From NCBI GenBank assembly GCA_950097015.1, contig CATNEN010000001.1:23267501-23331500 (forward strand): a stretch of DNA of 64,000 bases. Direction: 5' to 3'. A program made the position numbers and the translations under genes. Below the pieces are notes generated by a model, which saw only the letters and a list, made by a program, of their open reading frames with translations, had not been told where the DNA came from and made no database searches. Positions 37,001 through 47,289 of this stretch are shown in pieces. Numbering within the stretch: position 1 is the first letter of the stretch; each line of letters opens with the position of its first letter. Source of the stretch: Macrostomum hystrix. Its lineage: Eukaryota; Platyhelminthes; Macrostomidae.

Positions 37001-37974
37001 GCGTAGGGCCTCTGACGAAGGCACCTCACTGAGGGGTTCGTTGGCGGCAATGGCCGCTGCGACCCTGTAAGAGTTCGAAACCAGCGTCGATCTCGCGAGC
37101 TTATATCGCCGTTCACCAGTCAGCCGCCGACTTCGAGCCGCAGGGTGGTTCTCCAATGGCGCAGTGACTGTCCGGAGTTCCCATGATGTCAAACTCGCAT
37201 CTTTGGCTTCCACAATAAACGTTGCTGGACAGGTAGGCTCGCAGCAGTAGACATGAGCGTAATGAATCCCCGTCTTTCTGCGAAACTTTCCTACTTTTTT
37301 CGCGAGACAGCACGGTTCAACCGAAAGAGCAAAAAGGCGAACCACGTCGCTGAACCAATCTGGCTTTAAAACACCGTCACGGAGAAGTCCTGCGGGCTCG
37401 CTGAAGCTCTGGTGGAAGATAGGCAGAATTGTCGAGGAGGAAGAACTGAAAAGAGATGGTTTTAAAGGAAGACATTGTCAGTGCCAATGTCATCTGCCAA
37501 TGACATCTGACTAAATAAAGGGCACGGACAGTTCGCAACAGGCATGCAGAAATAGTACGTGAAACAAAAAGGCTATCTTACATGCAGCGCGTCTCATCAG
37601 TTGAAGAGTCTGCGTTACATTCAGCTGTTTCGATGGGAACGTCCTCAGAAATGTCCTTGTAATTACGTAGCAGAAATGTATAGACGTACTTTTTGTTTAC
37701 ATCAGAAGGAGGAACGTGAAAAAATCTGCACAGACGCGGCAAGCGATCGTCATCTGACCGACGATGGCTAGGAAGTGGAGAACTAATATACTCCTCAGGG
37801 TCAATACCGCACAGCTTGAAGAAATCAAGCAGACTTGAACGAGTCAGTTGCCGTTCTAGAATAAGGAGAGACGAATAAAAAACGAATGTACTATACTCGT
37901 ATAGTATATCAACTACGCCTTTCACGCCCCAGATTCTGAGCCGTTGTAAACTTACTTAAAGAATCATCCGCCAT
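34094..37974 (-). CDS. MULE-like DDE transposase spliced in phase to a USP-like protease domain
   Basis: Exons on the minus strand: 37974-37956 (ATG, MADDSL), 37855-37582, 37445-35405, 35162-34432 and 34304-34094. All phases fit, giving 1,091 residues. Without the GTACCG donor at 35404, exon 3 instead stops at 35276 (820 residues). Transposase part: a zinc-finger-like C165/C166, C170 and H198, then first acid D319 (GMDSTAAPI), second D394 (VVTDFNFATLH), and the GLGRSHLVKEMTRLKEV block. I did not fix the third acid. A linker repeats HSPPASESQPEQ. Protease part: Cys box YNACTADNLLTAL (C824), finger cysteines (RCPNP, GPCSVCDHV), PPVLVISSTD, and His box EGGHYLSRIWY...KYDD (H1035, D1050). These match the ubiquitin-specific protease (C19) plan. 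Whether one fused protein or two isoforms are made is open. Confidence 0.75.
35560..35705 (-). repeat. 36-bp coding repeat in the transposase linker
   Basis: Four to five copies of a 36-bp unit encode HSPPASESQPEQ-type repeats, a flexible linker between the acidic DDIEEE segment and the basic KTRKRKSD segment. Confidence 0.9.
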
Positions 37975-38038
37975 GGTGGACCAAAACTGAAAGGTCCTGA
38001 AATTGAAATTGAAAGGAGGCGAAACTATAAATAACAAT

Positions 38039-40204
38039 AAATAAACGAAACTGAAGACAAGAACTGGCGGATATATGATAACACTTCACTATGCTTCATC
38101 ATATTCGATAATCAATATACTTCGATCGAAGTTGGATCGAGGTTGTATCGAGGTTGGATCGAGTTGTTAGAAGTTGGATTAAAGTTGGATCGAGGTTGGA
38201 TTGAGGTTGGATCGAGTTGTTACAAGCTGGATCAAAGTTCGATCGAGGTTGCATTGAGGTTGGATCGAGTTGTTAGAAGTTGGATTGAGGATGGATCGAG
38301 GTTGGATTGAGGTTGGATCGAGTTGTTACAAGCTGGATCAAAGTTGGATCAATGTTGGATTGAGGTTGGATCTAGTTGTTAGAAGTTGGATCAAAGTTGG
38401 ATCGAGGTTGGATTGAGGTTGGATCGAGTTGTTAGAAGTTGGATCAAAGTTGGATCGAGGTTGCATTGAGGTTGGATCTAGTTGTTAGAAGTTGGATCAA
38501 AGTTGGATCGAGGTTGGATTGAGGTTGGATCGAGTTGTTAGAAGTTGGATCAAAGTTGGATCGAGGTTGCATTGAGGTTGGATCGAGTTGTTAGAAGTTG
38601 GATTGAGGTTGGATCGAGTTGTTAGAAGTTGGATTAAAGTTGGATCGAGGTTGCATTGAGGTTGGATCGAGTTGTTAGAAGTTGGATCGAAGTTGGATTG
38701 AGGTTGGATCGAGTTGTTACAAGCTGGATCGAAGTATCAAATCCAAAATATCATTTGCAGTGCAACATTTTGATTCCTGCTAAATATATTTAGTAAGATT
38801 GCTACCAGTATACTTTTCTTCAAAGTTTACCCCCAAAAACCAATGTGACAAAAGAACACCTTGGTTAATTATAGACAAAATAAATCCTTTTACATTAATA
38901 GACTAGACTTTCAAGATTTACCTTTATGCCTATCATTATTAACATGGTGATGGATCTTTGTATATTCACAATTATGCATCCATTTATTAGCCTACTTTTC
39001 TTTAGCAAACAACTTTTGCTTTCTTTTGGGTAAGCAAACAACTTAGCAGAGGTTTTTTATAGTATAGTATCCTTTCTATAGGAAAAGGCCTATTATAAAA
39101 TCAGCTTAGAGAAGGCCATAGAAAAAAGCTATATTTAGAAGGACCATTAACTTCGTGGAGCATGCATTATATTATAAATACTACATACATTGTAAAAATG
39201 CATCTTCACCCTCAACTAGGCAACTAAGGCATTGCAAGGCTTATAGCTAGTATAGGATCTGTAATATTTCGACAAATTAGAACACCACCTTTACTAAATT
39301 ATAGAGTACATATATATATATATATATACAAAATATACAAATATAAATATAAGTATATATACAAAAATATATACAAGCCCATAGGAGGAAGGCAATGTTC
39401 GAGATTCCTCCAAAAATATATATAAGCCCATAGGAGGAAGGCAATATTCGAGATTCCTATTATTTTATTTGCTTTGCGCAGTTTAAAGTAGCTCGGGTGG
39501 TCAACGTCTTGAATTTTGAATTTATTCTTTTCTATCGAAGTAAACAAACACCAGTATAAAAAGGCTTTATGCTGCTAACCAAATGGTAAGGTATTTTATT
39601 ATTCGCACTATTTATTTTATGTGCATTAGTCTTGCTCGCTATAATCGTACAAGAGCTTGATCATGCAACGAAAATATTTGTGCTATTATGCTCCGATTGT
39701 CTGCTCACAACAAAATTGCCAAAAAGGTGTGAAATGTTGTGGGTAAATGTATTCTGAAGTATGGCACACATGGATACCTTCGTTTAGGTCAATATTTTCG
39801 AGTTGGCACAACTGTGCCACACTGAGTAAATTGCAGCAACCGATTTTTGTTTAAAAAATCTATATTTTTACCTTTCACACTGAACAAAAAAGCCTGAAAG
39901 CCAAACAGCTGCCACTTTTTTTACCTATTTGTTGTATTTTGGTCCCAAGTTCAAGAATTTATAATTGGCACACATCTCCTTTTCACTGTCACGTTACAAA
40001 ATAACATCTACCGTTCCAGCAACCGTATTTTACATTCCCGGGTTTTTTAATCACCCCCAGCGTCGAAGCCCAGCCTACAAGGTCACCGAAAAGCAATGGC
40101 ACACGCTTAACTAAGGTCGCTTTACAGAAATTGTTAAGTTGTAGATGTGGCACAGGCAATATTAAAAATTCGGTAGCTGGCGTGGTTGTTGCGGACCGGG
40201 AAGT
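38039..40204 (-). repeat. Right terminal inverted repeat
   Basis: 2,166 bp, the reverse complement of the left arm. It holds the uninterrupted sequence ...GCTACCAGTATACTTTTC..., which is the pre-insertion state of the left-arm retrotransposon site. The first transposase exon starts 65 bp inside its inner edge, so promoter elements may lie in the repeat. Confidence 0.95.
38110..38735 (-). repeat. Subterminal 11-bp array, right arm
   Basis: Units GAGGTTGGATC, AAAGTTGGATC and spacer GAGTTGTTAGAA form the mirror image of 30890-31850, with about 300 bp fewer repeats. Confidence 0.95.
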
Positions 40205-40213
40205 ATCGCAGAA

Positions 40214-41795
40214 AAGCATCTTCCGGTATCAATAGACATGAAAAATAGTTTCGCGAGTGAATGGCGACACAAATATAGGCGATAGCGATAGTAAGCTGAT
40301 AGCTTGAAGTGAGCTTAAAATATTGTCTTGCACAAAAGTGTCATTTGGTCAAAGCCTTGAATTCGGGTATTTTGAGCAAGATTTGACTGCACTGCAATGC
40401 AGTCTAGGCAAAGGCAGTAGAGCAGGTATTGAAGGAACAAGAAAGACATGAATTTTGTGTCTATTATGTGCCTTACAAGCAGATGGGGCACTGCAATGCA
40501 GTCTGGGCAAAGGCAGTAGAGCAGAAATAAAAATAACAAGAAATATATGAATCTCTTATCTATTTGTATATATCATATATAGGCAAATTAACAAAGTGAT
40601 AATGACAGTAAATTCTTTTTTGTCACACTTACAATTAAGCAATATTGTAATGGATAGCAATGAATAGAAGTGGGGACATTCCTATTCTATTGGGAAATAT
40701 TCTATTTTATTGGTGAAATTGTTTCTAGAGTCAGAAAGTAATGTAAACATGTTGTTATCTATACTTTTAGTATTATAATTCAAATTAGTAATTCAAATAT
40801 TATATACAATATAATTTAACTCCTTTCAAATTTCTATTGAGAATTAGGACCGCCATGAAGAACTATATAAGAAATGCAGTAAAATATATTGCAAGTTTGT
40901 CAGATTACACTAACAGCCTTTCAAGATTTTTATTTCACAAGTCACATAAAAAAGAATAATTTTCCTGCAGAATCATTTCATTGTAGCATATTCGTGGATC
41001 TGCTTGTAAAAAATATGAGAGAAAAGTTGCTACTTTCGGTCTCAATAGGTCTCAATTACACAATTCTTTGACACTTGTCTACAGTGTATATTAAGAAAAA
41101 TGCATACATAAATAAACTTTGATAATATATCGCCTTAGTGTGTTGTTGGCCAACACGCAGATTAGAAATCACTGACACGATAGAAAAGATTATCGCTTTC
41201 ACTACCCCTGCAGTATCGTAGCTTTCGAACTGAAAAAGCACGATATCTACAATTAGCGCGCCGAGTGAACACACGTGCATATTGGTTTTAAAAGTGTGCT
41301 AATTTTTGTTCAAATCTGCAAACTAAAAAGGAAAATATTTTTTATAACTGAAGTCTTTCATACACCATATCCTACACACAAGAAGGATCTCACTTCCAGC
41401 TTTCTGTGCTTGGCTTCTCGAAGCACACACAACCATGTGTGATGTGGAAAGTGCGACACCCTCCATTTCACCCCCTATAACAACTGAAAATAATTTTTTT
41501 CTCAGCCAAGCGGTTATGCACAAGAAAATGGTTATAACACACATGCCTGTTGATGTGCGCCATTTTATATATTTTTCTAACTAACTTTTTTCATGACTTT
41601 GGGGGTGAATTCAGTACTTAGTGCCATGCGTCCGGAGTCCCCCAGAGTTAAAAATTTTGTTGAATGCTGCAGACACCACGCAGATAAACAACGGCATGCC
41701 AGGTTGTTGTAGAAGTCAGTGCAAATTAAAAAACGAATTACTTAATATGAATATCTTGTGCAATAATATTTTTTCGATACGAAAACAATAGTTTT
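40214..41795. other. AT-rich, no gene recognised
   Basis: Right flank of the 12.1-kb transposon. A short direct repeat around CACTGCAATGCAGTCTRGGCA (with one variable base) occurs at about 40390 and 40490. No domain is seen. Confidence 0.4.
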
Positions 41796-42403
41796 TGTGA
41801 CGTTGTCACTTACTGCCAGAGCCCCTATGAAGTTTAAATTTATGTGGTACTGAATTGGGCCGTTTAACAAATATAATTACGCTGTCACCAACTTTGCAAT
41901 TCCGTATATTTCTTAGATTGTTACTGTAAGTAAACGCCAACGCACATCGCGCTATCCCTAAACTTATCTCGCAGTTGCATTAATACCAATTCTCTCAGCC
42001 AATGAGCGTGCGTGCTCTGTTTCTCTAGATTATCGATCGCTCTGTTTTTACCGCGGGCTAGCTTATTTAACTAGGCCCCCTGGGCCCGCCCGTGCCGCAA
42101 CCGGCCCACCCCTTTTGTCACTGCTCTTGTCCCGGCGACTATTACTTTCACTGCGACCTACTTACCCACTGTTCTGCCGAGTCTTTCGTTCTGTCATTAC
42201 CTATATACTGTCATCTGCTGTCTTCTCTATTGCATCGTCATCATTGAGCTCCTGCACCTGACTTTAATTATATTGCTTGTCGTGTGTCTCAGTGATAATA
42301 AATAAAGATAAAGTGCTACCGCTACACTAGATTACGCGAACTCTGGACTCTAATTTGAATATTAAACTTCCGCCTGACTCTGTCTGCCCTTAATTTCGTC
42401 ACA
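41796..42403 (+). mobile_element. Probable solo LTR, 608 bp
   Basis: It begins TGTGACG and ends CGTCACA, perfect 7-bp inverted ends of TG...CA type. It is flanked by GTTTT (41791-41795) and GTTGT (42404-42408), a 5-bp duplication with one mismatch. A TTATTTAA box (about 42062) precedes a GC-rich stretch, and AATAAA occurs at 42298. No internal retroviral genes are adjacent. Confidence 0.45.
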
Positions 42404-42539
42404 GTTGTAGAGAAAAACGCAAACGAAAATTCTTTTTAAAAAGTTTGTCCATATGGTTTCGATACTATTTTCCTTAATATTTTCTGAATCAGAGGAGTTA
42501 AGTGGAAGGAACTGGGTGGCACATGTAGACAACTTCATC

Positions 42540-42760
42540 TAAATTAATAAACAATAGTTTGCACAACCGTGCCGCACTTAGCTAGTGCAAGCAACCAAAG
42601 AGTTCACCAAAAAGTGCCATTTTGGATATTTTGGAGGCTCTGCAAAAGTACATGAAGTCGACACTGGCACGCATCCACCTAACAATGTCATGTCCCTATA
42701 GCCCAGCAACCGCTCCAGCAACCGCTCCAGCAACCGTTTTTTGACATTCCAACCCACTGA
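42540..42760. repeat. Relic resembling the end of the 12.1-kb transposon
   Basis: GCACAACCGTGCCGCACT, CCGCTCCAGCAACCG (tandemly repeated) and TTTTTTGACATTCC resemble the outer part of the inverted repeat (GGCACAACTGTGCCACACT, CCGTTCCAGCAACCG, TTTTACATTCCC). It lies about 2.3 kb beyond the end of the intact copy. Confidence 0.5.
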
Positions 42761-42837
42761 AAAAACCCTAGGGGCCCCTCTGGGCTGAGCGGAGGGGCCC
42801 CAAGGGGATAGCAAGGGGAATGAGAGTGGATTCGGTA

Positions 42838-42873
42838 GGGGTCCCCTAGGGGCAACTAGGGGTTCTGTAGGGG
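42838..42873 (+). other. Candidate G-quadruplex
   Basis: Four runs of GGGG are separated by loops of 7, 6 and 7 bases within a wider block of GGGG and CCCC tracts (42770-42930). It fits the usual four-tetrad pattern; formation is a prediction. Confidence 0.5.
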
Positions 42874-42930
42874 CAAACCCCAATGAAACCCCTATAAATG
42901 TATTGAATGGGGGCTAACCCCTATCACTTT

Positions 42931-43321
42931 TTGCATGTTTGTCGTTGAAATTGGTGATCCCGTCGTAGTACGAAAAAAGGAAAAATGCATATTAACTTTA
43001 AAGCACATGGATAATTTGATCTTGAATTTTACATTACTGTAGATCTTAGAAGTGAGGCGCCGAAAACTATTTATTTACTACCATTTTACCTTCGCGGACA
43101 CAAGCCAAGGCTCAATAATTTTACAGTAAGAAACAAAATTGATAATTATTAATTTTTTTGCCATTTGCAAAACAAAAAAAATACTAACAACAATTTACTC
43201 ATATTCAAACTACAAGTATATGGATGCATTAAGCTTACACGGCGCAATAATGACATAAAACATAGATACGAGTTTTATCTCGTAGGTTAAATAGATAGAT
43301 AGGTTAGGTGAGACAGGTTAA
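42931..43321. other. AT-rich, no gene recognised
   Basis: Nothing recognised. Confidence 0.35.
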
Positions 43322-43865
43322 ACAATTAGCGTTCACAACAAAATTCAATGTTGTTCTTGAGTGAAATATAAGTATAAGCTCCTGAACCAATAGTAAAAAT
43401 GGTTCCATGCGAACGAATCATATTCTTTTGAAGTAAGTAAACAGTACAGGGAACAGCAACACCAAATTGGATAAGGATTTGCAATAAATGAACAATTGCT
43501 TGTTTTGGCAAGTTAAACATGATAAGAAAGCACAATAAAGCTTTATGGAGAGCAGCATCAGTAGAGTCAGTTGAAGCTTCGGATCTAAAAACAAGCTAAT
43601 TGCCAATGTTCTCTTCATTATCCTCATCAGCCGAGTAATATTCTGGCTCATCAATGTCGATGTCAGCATCTAAGGTCAAGTCATAATCTTCCTGGGCTGC
43701 TCTTCAAATTCTTGCTGTCGAAGCAGAGATGAAACTTTTTGATCCAAAAACTTCTTTTGGTTAATTGTTAGATCTTGATCATTTAGATTTGGGTCAAAAA
43801 GCATAGTATCATTATCAAGCCCAAGATTAATTCTTTCATTACATGATTTATTGACTTAACGGTAA
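43322..43865 (-). pseudogene. CACTA/EnSpm-like transposase N-terminal fragment
   Basis: Minus-strand pieces in shifting frames read CNERINLGLDNDTMLF, then an acidic DADIDIDEPEYYSADEDNEE, then LLCFLIMFNLPKQAIVHLLQ and ILIQFGVAVPCTVYLLQK, with stop at 43326. The last part resembles the helical start of Tnp2-like CACTA transposases, where a hydrophobic L..FL..h.L...A...LL...L..P.S...L pattern precedes a zinc finger. At least two frame changes occur. No DDE motifs are seen here. The assignment is by pattern only and may be wrong. Confidence 0.35.
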
Positions 43866-43869
43866 AATT

Positions 43870-45130
43870 TAGACTTTGACATTATCTGAAATTGTAAAAA
43901 ATAATAATTTTAGTTATTAGTTACATACATAGATTAAACTTGAAGTTGAAATTTATGATTTATGATCACAAAACTATGCTTAGGACCTATATTGACTTGA
44001 AAAAGAAATGAAGTGTAAAGTTATGAATTGAATATGGAATTTAAGGCTTGCAATTGCATACATTTACTAAGCATATGCATTTCTTGCAGGAGACCAAAGG
44101 AGTCAAAATTCTTGTTTGGTTTGAAGATTCACTTTTCAATTGATAATCCTTTCAATTTAACCTACTTTGGACAATTCCTGGCTACAGTGCATTATTGAGC
44201 AATAGGGCCTATCCCATTTAAATTAACATTAAAGTGCGTATAAAGACTTGAAATAATGTTTTGCTGATTCATCATTAAGCTTATTTGATTCCAGTTTATT
44301 TTTCTGCAAGTTCCAAGTTTCTAAGAAAACAATTTACTAAATGAAAGAGAATATATGGCAATATGCCTCTTAGATTTCTGGCCTAGGCCTAATCCTAGGC
44401 TTGTGGCTTTTTGCTACCAAATACTTCAACTTAGTCTTAGTGTTGATGTTTTGTTTTGAACTAATCTTATACATGTTTGGTTGTATTATTCTTGTCGATT
44501 TGTGAATAATTTTGAAGGCCCAAATTTTGTCTTGGCTAGGCTTAACACTTATTTGTAGCATAACATTAAAATAGAATAGAATACAACATGTAAATTGTTA
44601 AGATTAAGCACTAGCAGTACCATTTAGCATCGCCAAGTCAATATTAAAATTCAATACTTCTTGCAGTGATAGGGGGGCCTAGGCCCTACCGAGCAACAAA
44701 ACTTAAAGCTGATTAAAGTTTCAATGCAATGTGGGCAACTAATGATTCAGCTAATATAAATACAGACTTGTATACATTTATTTTAGAACTAAACATTCCT
44801 AACTTAACTAAGCATAGGACACCTTTAATTGCAAACAATACAATAAAATGGATGAAACATAGTACGCCTGTCAAAATCAAATGTTAAAGAGCCGAAGCGA
44901 TCGAGAACAAAGATGACCGTTTTTTCGGTACCAGTTCCAGTTCCAAATAATGCATAGTGGGAAATTTATTACAAAAAACTACTTTGCGCATTTCTAAGCA
45001 CAAAATGCTTTAAAATGTCAAAACTGCCAGAAGAAATCTACTTATAAATTAAATTTCATTAAGATTCTTTGCCCAATCACTGAGTTATAGCCTTCTACTT
45101 TATTATGGAATGCATGTCCCATTAAACCTA
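43870..45130. other. AT-rich, no gene recognised
   Basis: Short open frames only. Confidence 0.4.
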
Positions 45131-45205
45131 ATGCATTTCAAAAGTCAAGTGACTTTTTTGCAGAAAAAAATGTATCATTTTAAGCGTCAGAGCCTATCGA
45201 CATAA
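45131..45205 (+). repeat. Dispersed repeat, inverted copy at 54470-54544
   Basis: ATGCATTTCAAAAGTCAAGT, then CTTTTTTGCAGAA and CGTCAGAGCCTATCG, match the reverse complement of 54470-54544 over about 75 bp. Confidence 0.75.
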
Positions 45206-45299
45206 CTTCAAATATCAAAACTGCCAGAAGAAATCTACTAAAAAATAAAATTTCATGCAGATTCTCTGCCTAATCTAACTCCCTAGAGAACATTGAATT

Positions 45300-45540
45300 G
45301 AAGATTCTTACAAGATCTGACTTGAACTTCCCGCTACGGACTTGCAAGAAATTACCAGATCTTGCCTATGTAAATGTATATGCAGATCGTACCTGATCTT
45401 GCATGTTCTTGTAAGACACGAACTGCCAAGATCATACTGAAACACATCACGATCTTATCAGATATTTCAAGATATGCCAAGACAGCAGTGTACATTTGCA
45501 CCCTTGGAACTTGGTTATCTGGTCAGATCTGGGCTTAAAG
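45300..45540. repeat. AGATCT-rich repeat, third locus
   Basis: CTTACAAGATCTGACTT, GGACTTGCAAGAAATTA and AAGATATGCCAAGA are collinear with 5240-5440. It implies a third remnant of the intron of that transposon subfamily, although no exon is visible beside it. Confidence 0.6.
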
Positions 45541-45841
45541 CTTGCCAGTTTATTGCAGTTTTATATTTTAAGCATAGTAAAAGAAAGTAGTCATAAGCAA
45601 GATTTCGTATTTTTTTCATTCTTTATTCAAAAAAATTTTATATATTTAAAATTATACTTCTGATTGTGCTTGTTCTAATTGTTCTGATTTGTGAATTTCT
45701 GTTTGGTTTTATTTATCGTTTTACACTGAACGTGGCATATACATAGTGACAGCGATTGTGATAGAATCTGCGTATAAGCAGTACAAAAAGAGTGACACTG
45801 ACAGAAAGACAGTAAAATAGACAGTAGCAACGAAAGACAAT

Positions 45842-45995
45842 GACAAGCAAAATCGGCATATAAGTAGTACAAAAGGGACACTAGCAGCGAAATTAAAAGA
45901 CAATGACAAGCAAAATCAGCATATAAGTAGTACAAAAGGGACACTAGCAGCGAAATTAAAAGACAATGACAAGCAAAATCAGCATATAAGTAGTT
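45842..45995 (+). repeat. 63-bp tandem repeat, about 2.5 copies
   Basis: GACAAGCAAAATCAGCATAT, followed by AAGTAGTACAAAAGGGACAC and TAGCAGCGAAATTAAAAGAC, repeats almost perfectly. Confidence 0.9.
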
Positions 45996-45999
45996 TCAA

Positions 46000-46546
46000 A
46001 GAGAGACAATTGTCACAAGAATAACTTTTTTAGTATGTGAATTCGACAAACTGCTTCCGCAGCAGTGGCAGTATAGAGAGCAGGCAGTGGCGATAGAGTG
46101 TGAGCAGTTGCGATGTGGTGCAGGAATCAGAATTCCGCAGTTCATAGCAGTCCTAACTGTAAACAGAATTATATATATTTTAAATGTAGACAAAATCTGC
46201 TGAGATACGAATACAACTGGAGTGAATTTTACCTACCGTTTTCCCAGGCGCTTGCGATGGAATCTGGGGATATCGATGCGATCCTGATTGACATCGACCG
46301 ATGCGATCCGATTCGATCCGATCCGATCCGATAACAAAAAAATGAAAAAGAAAATCCTATGTAAATTTAAAAAAATATTATAAAGATGCATTATGATACA
46401 CAACGAGTTTAACTTCAAGATTTGCACAGCTTGGCACTGGTGAAAAATGTAATCGTTTCGGGCAGTGTTTATCCAAGGCCTGCAAGAAGACATGCGTGCA
46501 TCACGTGCAACCTCAACCTCAAAGTAGAAACTGTGTAACATTCTTT
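46000..46546. other. No gene recognised; short (GATCC)n tract
   Basis: A GATCC/GATTC pentamer tract lies at about 46305-46331. Nothing else is recognised. Confidence 0.4.
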
Positions 46547-46837
46547 CTAACGTGATGAAAATATTTTCGCTGCCTCGTCACGAAGGTAAGGAACCATAAT
46601 TTGCGACATTGCATATAGAGAAAAGTTCTTTAGATCGTGCGCTCTCCATGACGACAGCTTCTGGTCGAGGGGCTTGAATCGAGGAAAATCGTGAGGAACC
46701 GGCTGATCCTTAAGACGCCGGTTAAGTGCATCAAGTGCATGCCGGCCAAGTAAACTTTTTTCGGCATACTTGGTCAGTCGTTTTACAATGCCTTCAAAAA
46801 GCATGTGCATAGAATCTAAAATTACGTTAGTCGGCAT
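46547..46837 (-). pseudogene. CACTA/EnSpm-like (Tnp2-type) transposase fragment
   Basis: An open minus-strand segment encodes VILDSMHMLFEGIVKRLTKY, then RFKPLDQKLSSWRAHDLKNF and SLYAMSQIMVPYL. A D-x-MH-x3-G-x2-KRL motif followed some 50 residues later by W+A.+L+.FxLY is characteristic of Tnp2-like transposases of CACTA/EnSpm elements, where the D belongs to the catalytic triad. The upstream and downstream thirds are missing. It could be an exon of a larger gene that includes 46894-47286, but no splice sites were verified. Confidence 0.55.
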
Positions 46838-46893
46838 TTCTACGAAATTTGACAGCGAAGAGACAGACTTGAGACCGAAATTTTATTTTTTAG

Positions 46894-47286
46894 CTACAGT
46901 TGCTGCAAAAGCAGATTCCCAAAAATTGGCAACAGTTCTAGGCGTTCTAGACAGATATAAAAGCACCTAATCCAATTTCTGCAGTCTTCGATGTTACTAT
47001 AGACTACATTCTTTAATGCCCGACTGTCAGTTATGGGCAGATTAGCCCCGAAAAAGTTATTCAACTTCAAATCCGATTCGACTGCTGCTTTAGTTTTTTC
47101 GTGCCGAGTTTGTGACAAGAGGACAGACGCAGAAAATACCAAGCGCTGATCGCATTTGGGGCTGTTTTCTAACGCAGATAAATATACGAAGGGCTGTTCA
47201 GGTGGAGCATTTTCAGCAGTTGTTTTCCGATTCAGAAATGCTACTTTGGTCAGCATGGATTGCATTAGAGGAAAACTAAAATTCAA
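46894..47286 (-). CDS. Hypothetical ORF, 130 codons
   Basis: An open frame upstream of the CACTA-like fragment contains SALENSPKCDQRLVFSASVL, LLSQTRHEKTKAAVES and NNFFGANLPITDSRALKNVV. It has no family I recognise. Its strand and position suggest it belongs to the same decayed transposon. Existence as a coding sequence is uncertain. Confidence 0.3.
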   Translation of the reverse strand: MNFSFPLMQSMLTKVAFLNRKTTAENAPPEQPFVYLSALENSPKCDQRLVFSASVLLSQTRHEKTKAAVESDLKLNNFFGANLPITDSRALKNVVYSNIEDCRNWIRCFYICLERLELLPIFGNLLLQQL

Positions 47287-47289
47287 TTA

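Larger units (their letters stand above)
28125..40204. mobile_element. 12.1-kb MULE-like DNA transposon with giant inverted repeats
   Basis: The ends read ACTTCCCGGTCCGC... and ...GCGGACCGGGAAGT. They are flanked by a perfect 9-bp direct repeat ATCGCAGAA at 28116-28124 and 40205-40213. Nine-base duplications, long inverted repeats and a DDE transposase with an N-terminal zinc finger are hallmarks of Mutator-like elements. The inverted repeats are 2.2 kb on the right and about 2.5 kb on the left once a later 1.3-kb retrotransposon insertion is discounted. Inside are a plus-strand coiled-coil gene (31937-33163) and a minus-strand spliced transposase/protease gene (34094-37974). Arm identity looks very high, suggesting recent activity. 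Relics of the family occur at 3.85-5.2, 26.5, 42.5 and 50-51.8 kb. Confidence 0.9.
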
